Source: Streptomyces coeruleorubidus
GTDB lineage: Bacteria; Actinomycetota; Actinomycetes; Streptomycetales; Streptomycetaceae
Length of the DNA: 64,000 nt
Assembly (NCBI RefSeq): GCF_028885415.1
Contig: NZ_CP118527.1
Coordinates: forward strand, 1,240,001-1,304,000
Reading direction: 5' to 3'
Under the pieces are notes generated by a model. It searched no databases, had not been told where the DNA came from, and was given only the letters and a program-made list of their open reading frames with translations. The position numbers were made by a program, and so were the translations under genes. Below are positions 33,049 through 42,425 of this stretch, piece by piece; within the stretch, counting starts at the first letter, position 1; each line of letters starts with the position of its first letter.

Positions 33049-34158
33049 ATGGCGAAAATGCTCGCTGCACGACTGCACGCGCTCGGTGAGCCGATGTCGG
33101 TGGACACGATCGACGTGCCGGTCCCGCGGCCGACCGACGTGCTGGTGCGGGTCAAGGCATGCGGAATCGTGCCGAACATGGCGAATGTGATCAACAACTG
33201 GCCCACCTGGTATCCCCACCAGCCCTTGCCCAAGCTCCCCGCGATCTTCGGTCTGGACCCGGCGGGCGTGGTCGAGGCGGTCGGCGAGGCGGTGCTCAAC
33301 ACCAAGCCCGGCGATTGGGTCTATGTGAGCCCGCTGCGATCCTGCGGCAGCTGTCAGGTGTGCCGCGGGGGCGAGCTCAGCCGGTGCCGCTACTTCACCC
33401 TGAACGGCTACTTCAGCACCTCGCGCGACGGCCAGCGGATCTTCGACCTCTACCCCTACGGCGGCTTCGCCGAGTACATGACGGCGCCGCAGTACTCGAT
33501 CGTCAACATCCCCGACAACATGACGTTCGAGCAGGCCGGCAAGCTCGGTTACATCGGCACCTCCTACGGAGCCCTCAAGCACGCGGCGGCCGGCCCCGGC
33601 CAGGTCGCGCTCATCGACGGGATCACGGGCACACTCGGTGTCGCCTCCACCCTCCTCGCACTGGCCTCCGGCGTCTCCAGGGTCCTCGGCACGGGCCGCA
33701 ACGAGGAACTCCTCAAGCGCGTCAAGGAGCTGGCCCCGGACCGGATCGAGGTCATGCGCCTGGGCGAGGGCTCCACCGGCGAGTGGGCCAAGTCCCGCAC
33801 CGGCGGCGAGGGAGCGGACTTCGTCATCAGCGCCCTCGGCGCCAAGGCCCCGGTGGAGACGATGCTCGACTCCATGCAGGGCGTGCGCCGCGGCGGCAAG
33901 GTGGTCAATGTGGGCGGCGTGGCCGACCGGCTGCCCGTCGACGTGAAGTGGCTCATGGACGAGCAGGTCCAGCTGATCGGCTCCAACTGGTTCACCACCG
34001 CGCAGGGCCAGGAAGTCGCCGACATGGTGGCGACCGGGGCACTGGACCTGTCGTACCTGATCACCAAGCCCTTCCCGCTGGCCGAGGTCAACGAGGCGAT
34101 TTCGGGGCGCGCCACCGACCTCGACGGCGGATTCAGCAACTACGTCGTGATCCCCTGA
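33049..34158 (+). CDS. zinc-type alcohol dehydrogenase/quinone reductase family protein
   Basis: 369 residues of the medium-chain dehydrogenase family. The structural zinc loop is complete (CGSCQVCRGGELSRC, four Cys). The catalytic zinc site is not standard: the first Cys is kept (KACGIVPN) but the usual GHE motif is GLD (FGLDPAGVV). The cofactor region reads ALIDGITGTLGVASTLLALASG. An unusual lengthened N-terminal segment (NNWPTWYPHQPLPKLP) is present. With a crippled zinc site it may be a zinc-independent reductase or use another chemistry. It is the last gene of the enolase operon, before a terminator. Confidence 0.82.
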   Translation: MAKMLAARLHALGEPMSVDTIDVPVPRPTDVLVRVKACGIVPNMANVINNWPTWYPHQPLPKLPAIFGLDPAGVVEAVGEAVLNTKPGDWVYVSPLRSCGSCQVCRGGELSRCRYFTLNGYFSTSRDGQRIFDLYPYGGFAEYMTAPQYSIVNIPDNMTFEQAGKLGYIGTSYGALKHAAAGPGQVALIDGITGTLGVASTLLALASGVSRVLGTGRNEELLKRVKELAPDRIEVMRLGEGSTGEWAKSRTGGEGADFVISALGAKAPVETMLDSMQGVRRGGKVVNVGGVADRLPVDVKWLMDEQVQLIGSNWFTTAQGQEVADMVATGALDLSYLITKPFPLAEVNEAISGRATDLDGGFSNYVVIP

Positions 34159-34178
34159 ACCAGCAGATCCCTCATACT

Positions 34179-34222
34179 CACCCCGCGGCGGCCCTGTTCT
34201 GCCCTGACGCCGCCGCGGGGTG
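34179..34222 (+). terminator. hairpin terminator after the dehydrogenase gene
   Basis: A perfect 14-bp stem (34179-34192 with 34209-34222) with a 16-nt loop. It ends 22 bp before the LysR start, so LysR needs its own promoter or readthrough. Confidence 0.7.
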
Positions 34223-34244
34223 TCCCGGCAAGACGGAGGAATCG

Positions 34245-35150
34245 GTGGAACTGCGCTGGCTGGAATCGTTCGTCGTCGTCGCGGAGGAACTGCACTTCGC
34301 GCGGGCCTCGGACCGTCTGCATCTCGCACCGTCGGCACTCAGCGCCCAGATCAGAGCCCTGGAGTCACACCTCGGCGTACGGCTCATCGACCGGGGACGG
34401 CGCACCCGCCCGGCTCTGACCAGCGCCGGGCGGCTCTTCCTCGAAGAGGCGCGGCTCACCCTCGCGCAGGCCGCGCGGGCCGAGGCGGTGGGCCGGCGTG
34501 CCGGTCGAGGGGAGCTGGGACATGCCCACATCGCGTACGTCGCCTCGGCCGCGTTCTCCGGCGTGCTGACCGACGTCCTCACCCGCTGCGCGGCCCCCGG
34601 CACCGAACTCACCGTACGGGTACGCGAGTTGGAAACACCGGCCCAACTGCAAGCGCTGGCCTGCGGGGACATCGACGTCGGCTTCCTGCGCTGGAGACCG
34701 GAGTACCCACCCGAAGTCACGGCCACCTGCCTGCTCACCGAGCAGATCGTCCTCGCGCTGCCGGCTACCGCGCCACTGGCGGCGTACGAGGCGGTACCGG
34801 CCGCCAAGCTGTGCGACGAGAACTTCGTGGCCCCGCACTTCGACGAGGAGTACGGCTGCCGTGACCAGATCCTCGAAGTGGCGGAGCAAGGGGGCTTCAG
34901 CCCGCGCTGCGCTCCTCCGGTGCGGGACTTCATCGCGGCTCTGACGCTGGTGGGCGGCGGTCTCGCGGTGGCCCTGGTCCCCGACTCGCTGCGCCGCGTC
35001 CAGATCCCCGGAGTGGCGTACCGGCCGCTGGCGGACGTGGCGCTGACGACCCGGCTGGTCGGCGCCTACCGCAAGGGGGAGACCTCACCTGCCGTGCGCG
35101 GCGTGATCCGCCGCCTCCGGGAGGCCGCTGCCGCCACGGCCACCGCCTGA
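34245..35150 (+). CDS. LysR-family transcriptional regulator
   Basis: 301 residues from GTG 34245 with GGAGGA 4 nt upstream. The winged helix is standard: ELRWLESFVVVAEELHFARASDRLHLAPSALSAQIRALESHLGVRLIDRG. The effector domain follows from about residue 90 (HAHIAYVASAAFSGVL). LysR proteins of this length usually respond to aromatic intermediates. It lies between the two catabolic modules and could control either. Confidence 0.88.
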   Translation: MELRWLESFVVVAEELHFARASDRLHLAPSALSAQIRALESHLGVRLIDRGRRTRPALTSAGRLFLEEARLTLAQAARAEAVGRRAGRGELGHAHIAYVASAAFSGVLTDVLTRCAAPGTELTVRVRELETPAQLQALACGDIDVGFLRWRPEYPPEVTATCLLTEQIVLALPATAPLAAYEAVPAAKLCDENFVAPHFDEEYGCRDQILEVAEQGGFSPRCAPPVRDFIAALTLVGGGLAVALVPDSLRRVQIPGVAYRPLADVALTTRLVGAYRKGETSPAVRGVIRRLREAAAATATA

Positions 35151-35227
35151 ACGCCGACCCGCAGCAGGCGTCCGGCACGAGCCTGACGCTCCGTCGGCAT
35201 GCAGACCTTCGGGACTGCGGACAGCGT

Positions 35228-35279
35228 CGAACCGGCGCACCTTTGTACGCGGATGACGCACCGTTCCAGCAGGTCAGAG
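35228..35279. promoter_or_regulatory. conserved ~50-bp element, copy 1
   Basis: The first 26 bp (35228-35253) match 44240-44265 at 22 of 26 positions (core CTTTGT-CGCGGA), and both copies end in AGGTCAGAG. Copy 1 lies about 90-140 bp before the 3-hydroxyacyl-CoA dehydrogenase start. It may be the binding site of the AraC regulator between the two copies. Confidence 0.6.
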
Positions 35280-35370
35280 GCTGTGTACCCGACCTACGCT
35301 CAACACGGCAGCACACACCGTGGCGGCGTCGGTCGACAGCCGCCCCACGCAGGGACAGGCGGAGCAGTAC

Positions 35371-36237
35371 ATGACAGCGATCAAGCACGTGGGCGTCGTA
35401 GGCGCGGGCCAGATGGGCCGGGGCATCACCGAGGTGTGCGCCCGGGCCGGACTGCACGTCACGTTGTGCGACGTGACCGAGGACAGGGCCCGGGCCGGTC
35501 TGGCGGGTGTGGCGGACTCCCTGCTGAAGGCGGAGAAGCGCGGTGCCCTCGCGCCCGAGGACCGCGCACACGCCCTTGCGGGGGTCTCGGTCACCGACGA
35601 CCTCTCCCGCCTGGGCGGGGCGGACCTGGTCATCGAGGCGGCCGTCGAGGACGAGCAGGCCAAGACTGCACTGTTCCGGCAGCTGGGCGAGGTGGTCACG
35701 GACCCTGCCGCCGTACTGGCCAGCAACACCTCCTCGATCCCCATCGCCCGTCTCGCCGCCGCGGCCGGACGTCCGGAATCGGTGGTCGGCCTGCACTTCT
35801 TCAACCCCGTCCCCGTCATGCCACTCGTCGAGGTCGTCCCCTCCCTGCACACCTCGAAGGCAACGGAACTGCGCGTGCGTGCCTTCGCGAGCGAGATCCT
35901 GGGCAAGCAGACGATCGTCGCGCAGGACCGTGCCGGCTTCGTGGTGAACTCCCTGCTGATTCCGTACCTGTTGGCGGCCGTGCGCATGGTCGGCTCCGGC
36001 ACGGCGACGGCGGAGGACATCGACACCGGGATGACCGCCGGCTGCGCTCACCCCATGGGCCCGCTGCGCCTGGCCGACCTCATCGGGCTGGACACCGTGG
36101 CGGCGATAGGCGAGGCACTGTACGAGGAGTACCGGGAACCGCTGTACGCCCCTCCCCCGCTGCTGCGGCGCATGGTCGAATCGGGCTTGCTGGGCGTGAA
36201 GTCGGGGCAGGGTTTCTTCAACTACCGGGCGGCCTGA
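35371..36237 (+). CDS. 3-hydroxyacyl-CoA dehydrogenase (3-hydroxybutyryl-CoA type)
   Basis: 288 residues from ATG 35371 (GGAGCAG upstream; an earlier in-frame start at 35320 lacks a clear site). Rossmann motif VGVVGAGQMGRGITEVCARAG, catalytic His in VVGLHFFNPVPVMPLVEVV, substrate Ser/Asn in ASNTSSIPI and the C-terminal domain GPLRLADLIGLDTV. It oxidises a short 3-hydroxyacyl-CoA with NAD(P). With a glutaryl-CoA-type dehydrogenase nearby, 3-hydroxybutyryl-CoA is plausible. No enoyl-CoA hydratase is seen in the window. Confidence 0.9.
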   Translation: MTAIKHVGVVGAGQMGRGITEVCARAGLHVTLCDVTEDRARAGLAGVADSLLKAEKRGALAPEDRAHALAGVSVTDDLSRLGGADLVIEAAVEDEQAKTALFRQLGEVVTDPAAVLASNTSSIPIARLAAAAGRPESVVGLHFFNPVPVMPLVEVVPSLHTSKATELRVRAFASEILGKQTIVAQDRAGFVVNSLLIPYLLAAVRMVGSGTATAEDIDTGMTAGCAHPMGPLRLADLIGLDTVAAIGEALYEEYREPLYAPPPLLRRMVESGLLGVKSGQGFFNYRAA

Positions 36238-36257
36238 AGGCCCACGCTGTTTCAGCG

Positions 36258-37208
36258 TCACCGGCCCGCCGTGCGCGCCTCCCGGGGACTCATGCCATAC
36301 GCCGCCTTGAAGGCGTGGCTGAAGTGGGCCGGGTCCGCGAAGCCCCAGCGCCCGCCGACGGCGCCGACGGGAAGGTGGTCCAGGGCCGGATCGGTGAGGT
36401 CACGTCGGCACCGGGCCAGACGCTGTTCCCGGATCCAGCCCGAGACCGTGTACCCCTGTGCCGCCAGCAACTTGTACAGGTAGCGGCGGGAGATGCGGTG
36501 GGCGGCCGCGATCCCCTCGGGGCTCAGCCCGGGGTCGGCGAGCCGCTGCTCCATGTAGACGAGGACGCGCTCGGTGAGCAGGTCCGGGCCGTCGTCTTCT
36601 GTTGTCCGGTCCGCGTCGGCGTGCTCCGCGAGCAGGGTGCCGATCAGGTCGATCACGTTGTCGGCAAGCCGGGGCGTGCCACGGGACTCCAGGTGCTCCA
36701 TCTGCCGCGCCAGCCCGTGCAGGAGAGGCAGTACCACCTGCCCGAGCCCGTCGTGGCAGGGCACCGGAGTCGCCGTCACGCGCGACAGATCACGCTCCGC
36801 CAGCGGCAGCATGCCTCGCGGGAACATCAGGACGAGACCGGTGTGGGACTGGTGGAGGTCGTAGCTGAAGGGACGACGCGTGTCGTAGACGACCAGTTCG
36901 CCCGGCCCCACCCTGGCCTGACGGTCCCGCTGGGTGAGCACGCCCTGCCCGGTGAGCTGCACGGTGAGCTGGAAGAAGTCGGGCGCGTCGGAGGCGATGT
37001 GCCGGCGGGTACGCGCGACGCTGTGCGGTGCGGCCGAGATGACGGACATCTGTACCTGGCCGACGCGCACGGCGTGCAGTGATGCCCTGAATTCGGCGTT
37101 CTCGCGCGGCAGGACCTCCAGGGGCACGAGGTTCCGGCCGACGGCGTCCCGCCAGCATTCCAGTCGCTCGGTGGCCGTGCCGTGGCTCGGCGTCGTGATC
37201 CGGGGCAT
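36258..37208 (-). CDS. AraC-family transcriptional regulator
   Basis: 316 residues from ATG 37208 with GGAGGAG upstream. The N-terminal AraC_binding_2-type domain includes CWRDAVGRNLVPLEV and TVQLTGQGVLTQRDR. The C-terminal double helix-turn-helix runs from LADPGLSPEGIAAAHRISRRYLYKLL to the signature GFADPAHFSHAFKAAYGMSPREAR. Such regulators commonly activate aromatic or acid catabolic operons. It converges on the hydroxyacyl-CoA dehydrogenase with only 20 bp between, and lies between two copies of a conserved promoter element it may bind. Confidence 0.9.
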   Translation of the reverse strand: MPRITTPSHGTATERLECWRDAVGRNLVPLEVLPRENAEFRASLHAVRVGQVQMSVISAAPHSVARTRRHIASDAPDFFQLTVQLTGQGVLTQRDRQARVGPGELVVYDTRRPFSYDLHQSHTGLVLMFPRGMLPLAERDLSRVTATPVPCHDGLGQVVLPLLHGLARQMEHLESRGTPRLADNVIDLIGTLLAEHADADRTTEDDGPDLLTERVLVYMEQRLADPGLSPEGIAAAHRISRRYLYKLLAAQGYTVSGWIREQRLARCRRDLTDPALDHLPVGAVGGRWGFADPAHFSHAFKAAYGMSPREARTAGR

Positions 37209-37529
37209 GCGGCTCTCCTCCCGGCTCGTCCGGCCCTGCGAGGAGCGGGCCCGGACGGTATTCCAGGTGAGGAATGGTAAGTCCCTCCGGGCGATCCGCG
37301 ACCAGCTCCCGGGACGTGTTCTCAACCACGCAAGTTACCGGTGCTCCCGGACGCAAGCAGGACCTGCGCCCCGCCCCACATCATGCGAGCAGTGACCGGG
37401 CCCCCTTCGGCCGGCGTTCGATCGCCCTCGCGCCGGAGCGGCCGCTCTCCGCAAGCCCATTCGAGGCTCCCCCATCAGCCGCACGCGGTTCTGCTGCCGC
37501 ACGACCGCAGGCCTTCACAAGGATCGATC
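37209..37529. other. 321-bp divergent promoter region
   Basis: Separates the AraC gene from the flavin-monooxygenase gene. I see no repeat matching the conserved element at 35228 or 44240 and no gene here. Confidence 0.4.
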
Positions 37530-38711
37530 ATGACGACATTGCTCGACTCCACCTCATCGCACGACCAGGAATCCGACGACGGGGTGCTGGGCCGCGTCCG
37601 CGCACACCTGCCCCGGATCACGGCACGTTCCGCCGAGGCCGAGGCCGCGCGGGCCGTTCCCACGGAGATCATCGCCGCTCTGCGCGAGGCCGGAGTGTTC
37701 CGAATGAGCCTGCCCAGGGCATGGGGCGGCGAGCAGCTGGACCTGGTGCAGAGCGCTCGGGTGGTCCGGGAGGTCTCGCGGGCCGACGGGTCCACCGGCT
37801 GGACCGTTCAGGCAGCGTCGATGGCCTGGTTCTTCGTACGGTCGCTGCCCCGGGAGACGCTTGAGAAGGAGGTGTTCGGCGAGGGTTCCGACCTGATGCT
37901 GCGTGGGGCGATAGCCCCGAAGGGCAAGGCGGTCGAGGTGGAGGGCGGCTACCGTCTCAGTGGGCGCTGGCCGCTGGCCAGTGGCTCGTTCACCCCGGAC
38001 TGGGTGCTGGCGGGCTTCGTGGTCGAGGGCGCGCCCCCGCTGCCGGACGGCGGCCCCGACATGCGCGTCGCGTTGATCCGCCCCGAGCAGGCCACGTTCC
38101 TCGACACCTGGGACGCGGTGGGCCTGCGTGCCACGCAGAGCACGGACTTCACGATGGACGACGTCTTCGTACCGGCGCGCTTCACCGGCCCGCTGGTGGG
38201 CGGCAACAACATCCCCGCGCCCTTCTACGGCCTGCCGTACACCGCCACCGGTGCCTCGCACGACGCCGTCATCATCGGCTGCCTGGAGGGCGCGCTCGAC
38301 GATCTCGCCGAACTGGCCGCCACCAAGCGGCCGGCGTTCAACCCCGGGGTGCTCATCGGTGAGGACCCGGTGTTCCAGGAGAAGTTCGGCGAGCTGCACC
38401 TGCGCACGGCGGCACTCAACGCCCTGCTGGAGCAGACCGGCCGCGTCGTCATGGACCGCGCGGTCGCGGGAGACGAGCCCACCCCGACCGAGTGGTTCGG
38501 CTACACCGGCGGCCACCAGCACATCCACCACGAGGGCAGCCGCATCCTCAACGAGATCATGACGCTGTCCGGCAGCTCGGGGCTCTACAGCTCCCACCCG
38601 ATGCAGCGCCGCTGGCGCGACGTCCGCTGCGTCTCCCAGCACGTGGCGGGCAACAACGGCTCGCTGCGGCGTCTGGGCGCGGTTCTGTCGGGTCAGGGGG
38701 ACGTCCGATGA
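37530..38711 (+). CDS. flavin-dependent monooxygenase, oxygenase component (acyl-CoA-dehydrogenase fold)
   Basis: 393 residues. It resembles group D two-component oxygenases such as HsaA rather than true acyl-CoA dehydrogenases: the catalytic Glu block YEGT is absent. Seen are LREAGVFRMSLPRAWGGEQLDLV, STGWTVQAASMAWFF, GYRLSGRWPLASGSFTPDWVLAG, LIRPEQATFLDTWDAVGLRATQSTDF and the C-terminal SSGLYSSHPMQRRWRDVR. It would hydroxylate an aromatic or related substrate with FADH2/FMNH2 made by the reductase, whose start overlaps its stop (ATGA). Start ATG 37530 has AAGGA upstream. Confidence 0.85.
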   Translation: MTTLLDSTSSHDQESDDGVLGRVRAHLPRITARSAEAEAARAVPTEIIAALREAGVFRMSLPRAWGGEQLDLVQSARVVREVSRADGSTGWTVQAASMAWFFVRSLPRETLEKEVFGEGSDLMLRGAIAPKGKAVEVEGGYRLSGRWPLASGSFTPDWVLAGFVVEGAPPLPDGGPDMRVALIRPEQATFLDTWDAVGLRATQSTDFTMDDVFVPARFTGPLVGGNNIPAPFYGLPYTATGASHDAVIIGCLEGALDDLAELAATKRPAFNPGVLIGEDPVFQEKFGELHLRTAALNALLEQTGRVVMDRAVAGDEPTPTEWFGYTGGHQHIHHEGSRILNEIMTLSGSSGLYSSHPMQRRWRDVRCVSQHVAGNNGSLRRLGAVLSGQGDVR

Positions 38712-39202
38712 GCCCGCTCGCGACGACACCGACGGATCCTGCCGTGCTGCGCCAGGCGTTCGGCTGCTTCCCGTCCGGGGTGACAGCCCTGTGCGCACTT
38801 GATTCGGGTACGCCGGTGGGCATGGCCGCGAGTACGTTCACTCCGGTGTCCCTTCGACCGCCTCTGGTGTCGGTCTGCGTCCAGGACACCTCGTCTACCT
38901 GGCCGAAGCTGCGCAAGCAGGGCCGCCTGGGCCTGAGCGTCCTGGCCGAGGGACAGGACCTGGTCTGCCGTTCGCTGGCCGGCAAGGACCGGGACCGGTT
39001 CGCGGATGTCGACTGGGAGGCATCCGAGGAGGGCAGCGTGTACATCCACGGTGCCGGCCTCTGGCTGGACTGCTCGGTCCACGCCGAGCTGCCCGGAGGC
39101 GACCACACGATCGTCCTGCTGGAGATCCACGCCCTGAGTGCCGAACCCGACCGGGAGCCACTGGTGTTCCACGGCAGCCGGTTCCGCCGTCTGGCCGCTT
39201 GA
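38708..39202 (+). CDS. flavin reductase component
   Basis: 164 residues of the HpaC/HsaB-type flavin reductase family: [45 protein letters not shown] is the classic flavin-binding opening, with [22 protein letters not shown] and [12 protein letters not shown] following. It passes reduced flavin to the oxygenase upstream, with which it is translationally coupled (4-bp overlap). A long hairpin follows the stop. Confidence 0.92.
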   Translation: MSPLATTPTDPAVLRQAFGCFPSGVTALCALDSGTPVGMAASTFTPVSLRPPLVSVCVQDTSSTWPKLRKQGRLGLSVLAEGQDLVCRSLAGKDRDRFADVDWEASEEGSVYIHGAGLWLDCSVHAELPGGDHTIVLLEIHALSAEPDREPLVFHGSRFRRLAA

Positions 39203-39219
39203 CGGGCCGATGGCCGAAG

Positions 39220-39273
39220 CGGGAGCTCCCGGTCCCCCTCCGCGCATGTGCCGAGGGGGACCGGGAGCTCCCG
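39220..39273. terminator. bidirectional terminator, 21-bp perfect stem
   Basis: 39220-39240 pairs perfectly with 39253-39273 (12-nt loop). It separates the rightward reductase gene from the leftward ETF operon and is the longest perfect hairpin seen in the window. Confidence 0.88.
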
Positions 39274-39345
39274 AAGTGCCAGGTGGCCAGGGGCTTCGCC
39301 AGGTCGGGGGCCGAGCCACCGTACCGGCCGTCGCGCCCCGGTCCC

Positions 39346-40311
39346 TCAACCGGCCTCCCTGCGGGCGGCCACTTCCCGGGCCAGCTGGGGGGCCACGGCG
39401 AACAGGTCGCCCACCACGGCGTAGTCGGCCAGGTCGAGGATCGGCGCCTCGGGATCCTTGTTGACCGCGACGATCGTCTTGGAGGTCTGCATGCCGGCGA
39501 GGTGCTGGATGGCCCCTGAGATGCCCAGGGCGATGTACAGCTGCGGGGAGACGGACTTGCCGGTCTGCCCCACCTGGTACTGGTGCGGGTAATAGCCGGC
39601 GTCGACCGCGGCACGTGAGGCGCCCACCGCTCCGCCCAGGACGTCGGCCAGTTCCTCCACCACCTTGAAGCCGTCCGCTCCCCCGACACCGCGTCCGCCG
39701 GACACGACGACGGTCGCCCCGGTGAGCTCGGGGCGGTCGCCCGCGAGCACGGCTCGCCGGGCGGTGATGCGGGCGGATGCCGCACGGCCGACCGGTGGCA
39801 GGGCGAGTTGCCGCTCCCCCGCATTGACGGGACGCTCCTCCGGCTCGAAGGAGCCCGGCCGCACGGCGATCACCGGCAGACCGTGGGTGACCTGTGAGCG
39901 CACGGTGTACGACCCGCCGAAGACGACCTGGGTGGCCACGCCGGCCGGGTCCACGTCGACCGCGTCGACCAGCAGCCCCGCGTCCAGCCGTGCGGCGAGA
40001 CGCCCGGCCACCTCCTTGCCGTCCGTCGTCGCGGAGACCAGAACGGCGGCCGGGGAGACCTCTCGGACCGCGATTTCCAGGGCGTCGACGGCCGGCGTGG
40101 AGAGAAACTCGTCCGCTTCGGGGGATTCGGCCGCGTAGACGCTCGTGGCGCCATGACGGGCGAGGGGATCCTTGAGGCGGGCCGCAGTGCCGGGGGTTCC
40201 CACGACGACTGCGGCCGGGTCGCCCAACCGCCGTGCGCCGGTGAGGAGTTCGTACGTGGACTTGTGGACGCGTGCCCCGTCGTGGTCGACGAGGACGAGG
40301 ACATCGGGCAT
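39346..40311 (-). CDS. etfA: electron transfer flavoprotein alpha subunit
   Basis: 321 residues. The C-terminal FAD-binding domain has [75 protein letters not shown], the diagnostic ETF-alpha block. The N-terminal domain begins [20 protein letters not shown]. With the beta subunit it accepts electrons from the acyl-CoA dehydrogenase encoded two genes upstream. It is last in a five-gene leftward operon and lies 38 bp after etfB. Confidence 0.94.
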   Translation of the reverse strand: MPDVLVLVDHDGARVHKSTYELLTGARRLGDPAAVVVGTPGTAARLKDPLARHGATSVYAAESPEADEFLSTPAVDALEIAVREVSPAAVLVSATTDGKEVAGRLAARLDAGLLVDAVDVDPAGVATQVVFGGSYTVRSQVTHGLPVIAVRPGSFEPEERPVNAGERQLALPPVGRAASARITARRAVLAGDRPELTGATVVVSGGRGVGGADGFKVVEELADVLGGAVGASRAAVDAGYYPHQYQVGQTGKSVSPQLYIALGISGAIQHLAGMQTSKTIVAVNKDPEAPILDLADYAVVGDLFAVAPQLAREVAARREAG

Positions 40312-40349
40312 GGGTGCCTGCTTCTGGTCGTACTGCTGGGGAGGGCGGT

Positions 40350-41132
40350 TCAGACGAGCTTCTGGGCGATCAGGTAGTCGACGAGTCGTCGGCCGGCCGA
40401 GCCGTCGTCCGTGACACGGATTCCGACGCCCCGTGCCGGACGCGGGACGGCCTCCACGACGTGGGTGCGGGTCGTGAGGAGCCCGGTGCCGTCCGCGTCG
40501 GGGAACAGGTCGTCGAGGCCGACCGTCTCCACCGGTTTCTTCTTGGCGGCCATGATCCCCTTGAAGGAGGGGTAGCGGGGTTCGTTGATCTTCTCGGTGA
40601 CGCTGACCAGCGCGGGCAGCGGTGCGTCAAGCGTCGCCTCGCCGTTGTCGGTCTCGCGCTCCGCGCGTACCCGCCCCGCGTCCACGGTCAGCTCCCTGGC
40701 ATGCGTCAGCTGCGGCAGGCCGAGCAGGTCCGCGACGATGGCGGGGACCGCGCTCGACTGTCCGTCGGTCGTCGCGTTGCCCGCGAGTACCAGGGCGACG
40801 TCCTTCACCGTCCGCACGGCGGCTGCCAGCACCTTCGCCGTGGTCACGAGGTCGGCGCCCCGGAGCCTGTCGTCGCAGATGTGGATGCCGCGGTCGGCGC
40901 CCATCGCCAGGACCTTGCGGATGGCATCGAGTGCGGAGTCGGGTCCCATGGACACGACGGTGACCTCGGCGCCCGCCGTCTCCTTCAGCGTCAGGGCCTC
41001 CTCCGCGGCCCGCTCGTTGATCTCGTCCAGGACGAGGTCGGCGTTCTCGCGGTCGAGGGTGTGGTCGGCCTCGGACAGGGTGCGCTCGGCAGCGGTGTCC
41101 GGAACCTGCTTGACGAGTACGACGATGTTCAC
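40350..41132 (-). CDS. etfB: electron transfer flavoprotein beta subunit
   Basis: 260 residues: MNIVVLVKQVPDTAAERTL opening, LDEINERAAEEALTLKE, VLAMGADRGIHICD, VLAGNATTDGQSSAVPAIVADLLGLPQLTHA and the EtfB signature near KINEPRYPSFKGIMAAKKKP. It binds AMP and forms the dimer with EtfA. A dedicated ETF pair beside an acyl-CoA dehydrogenase suggests a self-contained oxidation module. Confidence 0.94.
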   Translation of the reverse strand: MNIVVLVKQVPDTAAERTLSEADHTLDRENADLVLDEINERAAEEALTLKETAGAEVTVVSMGPDSALDAIRKVLAMGADRGIHICDDRLRGADLVTTAKVLAAAVRTVKDVALVLAGNATTDGQSSAVPAIVADLLGLPQLTHARELTVDAGRVRAERETDNGEATLDAPLPALVSVTEKINEPRYPSFKGIMAAKKKPVETVGLDDLFPDADGTGLLTTRTHVVEAVPRPARGVGIRVTDDGSAGRRLVDYLIAQKLV

Positions 41133-41158
41133 GGTCGTCTTCCTTCAGCCTTCGGTGG

Positions 41159-42334
41159 TCAGCGGAACGCCGGGTAGCCGGTGATCGCCTGACCGACGAC
41201 CAGGGTGTGCATCTCGCTGGTGCCTTCGTAGGTGAGGACGGACTCCAGGTTGTTGGCGTGGCGCAGGGGCGAGTACTCCAGGGATACGCCGTTGGCACCG
41301 AGGATCGTGCGGCACTCCCGCGCGATGGCGATGGCTTCCCGGACGTTGTTGAGCTTGCCGACGCTGATCTGCTCGGGCCGGATGCGGTGCTGGTCCTTGA
41401 GCCGGCCCAGGTGTACGGCGAGGAGTGCGGCGCTGCCCAGGGACACGGTCATGTCGGCGAGCTTCTTCTGGGTGAGCTGGAAGGCGCTGATCGGCTTGTC
41501 GAACTGCACCCGGGAGTCGGCGTAGGCGATGGCCGCCTGGATCGAGTCGCGGGCGGCGCCGACCGCGCCGAACAGGATGCCGAAGCGGGCCTCGTTCAGG
41601 CAGGACAGCGGTCCGCGCAGGCCCTCCGCGAGCGGGAGTCGCGCGGAGTCCGGCAGCCGGACGTCGTCGAAGTACAGCTCCGAGGTGATCGAGGCGCGCA
41701 GCGACATCTTCTGCTTGATGTCCTGCGTGGTGAAGCCGGGCGTGCCGCGCGGCACGAGGAAGCCGCGGATGCCGTCCTCGGTCTGCGCCCAGACGGTGGC
41801 CACATCGGCGATGCCGCCGTTGGTGATCCACATCTTGGAACCGTTCAGGATCCAGTCGTCGCCGTCCCGGACGGCCCTGGTGCGCATTCCGGAGGGGTTG
41901 CTGCCGAAGTCGGGCTCGGTCAGGCCGAAGCAGCCGATCGCCTCACCGGCGGCCAGCCGGGGCAGCCACTGGAGCTTCTGCTCCTCCGAGCCCCACTTCC
42001 AGATGGAGAACATCGACAGCGAGCCCTGCACGGAGACGAAGCTGCGGAAACCGGAGTCCGCCGCCTCCAGCTCCAGGCAGGCCAGACCGTAGCCGACCGC
42101 GTTGGTGCCGGCGCAGCCGTACCCTTCGAGGTGCATACCGAGCACACCCAACTTGCCCAGTTCGGGGGCGAGTTCGCGAGCAAAGTGGGCGTTCTCGAAC
42201 CACTCGCCGATATGCGGGCGCACCCGGTCGGCGAGGAACCTGCCGACGGTGGCCTGGATCTCGCGCTCCTCGTCGGTCAGGACGAAGGCGATGTCGAGCA
42301 GATCGAGGGGGTTCTTCAGAGGCTTGCCGCTCAT
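41159..42334 (-). CDS. gcdH: glutaryl-CoA-type acyl-CoA dehydrogenase
   Basis: 391 residues. The catalytic base is Glu370 in TYEGTSEMHTLVVG, the position and context of glutaryl-CoA dehydrogenase. Other blocks: GCFGLTEPDFGSNPSGMRTRA, WITNGGIADVATVWA, FDDVRLP and GRCLYD-equivalent VREAIAIARECRTILGANG. Glutaryl-CoA dehydrogenases oxidise and decarboxylate glutaryl-CoA to crotonyl-CoA and CO2, passing electrons to ETF. The adjacent CoA-transferase and ETF genes support this. Start ATG 42334 gives the usual length. Confidence 0.87.
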   Translation of the reverse strand: MSGKPLKNPLDLLDIAFVLTDEEREIQATVGRFLADRVRPHIGEWFENAHFARELAPELGKLGVLGMHLEGYGCAGTNAVGYGLACLELEAADSGFRSFVSVQGSLSMFSIWKWGSEEQKLQWLPRLAAGEAIGCFGLTEPDFGSNPSGMRTRAVRDGDDWILNGSKMWITNGGIADVATVWAQTEDGIRGFLVPRGTPGFTTQDIKQKMSLRASITSELYFDDVRLPDSARLPLAEGLRGPLSCLNEARFGILFGAVGAARDSIQAAIAYADSRVQFDKPISAFQLTQKKLADMTVSLGSAALLAVHLGRLKDQHRIRPEQISVGKLNNVREAIAIARECRTILGANGVSLEYSPLRHANNLESVLTYEGTSEMHTLVVGQAITGYPAFR

Positions 42335-42425
42335 CGTGTGGGCTCCTTGTCATCAGGGGTGGGAAATCGGGTGGTTGGCTCGGTCGCGATGCCGGCGCTG
42401 CGAATGGGTCGGGGGGCGTGCCGGG

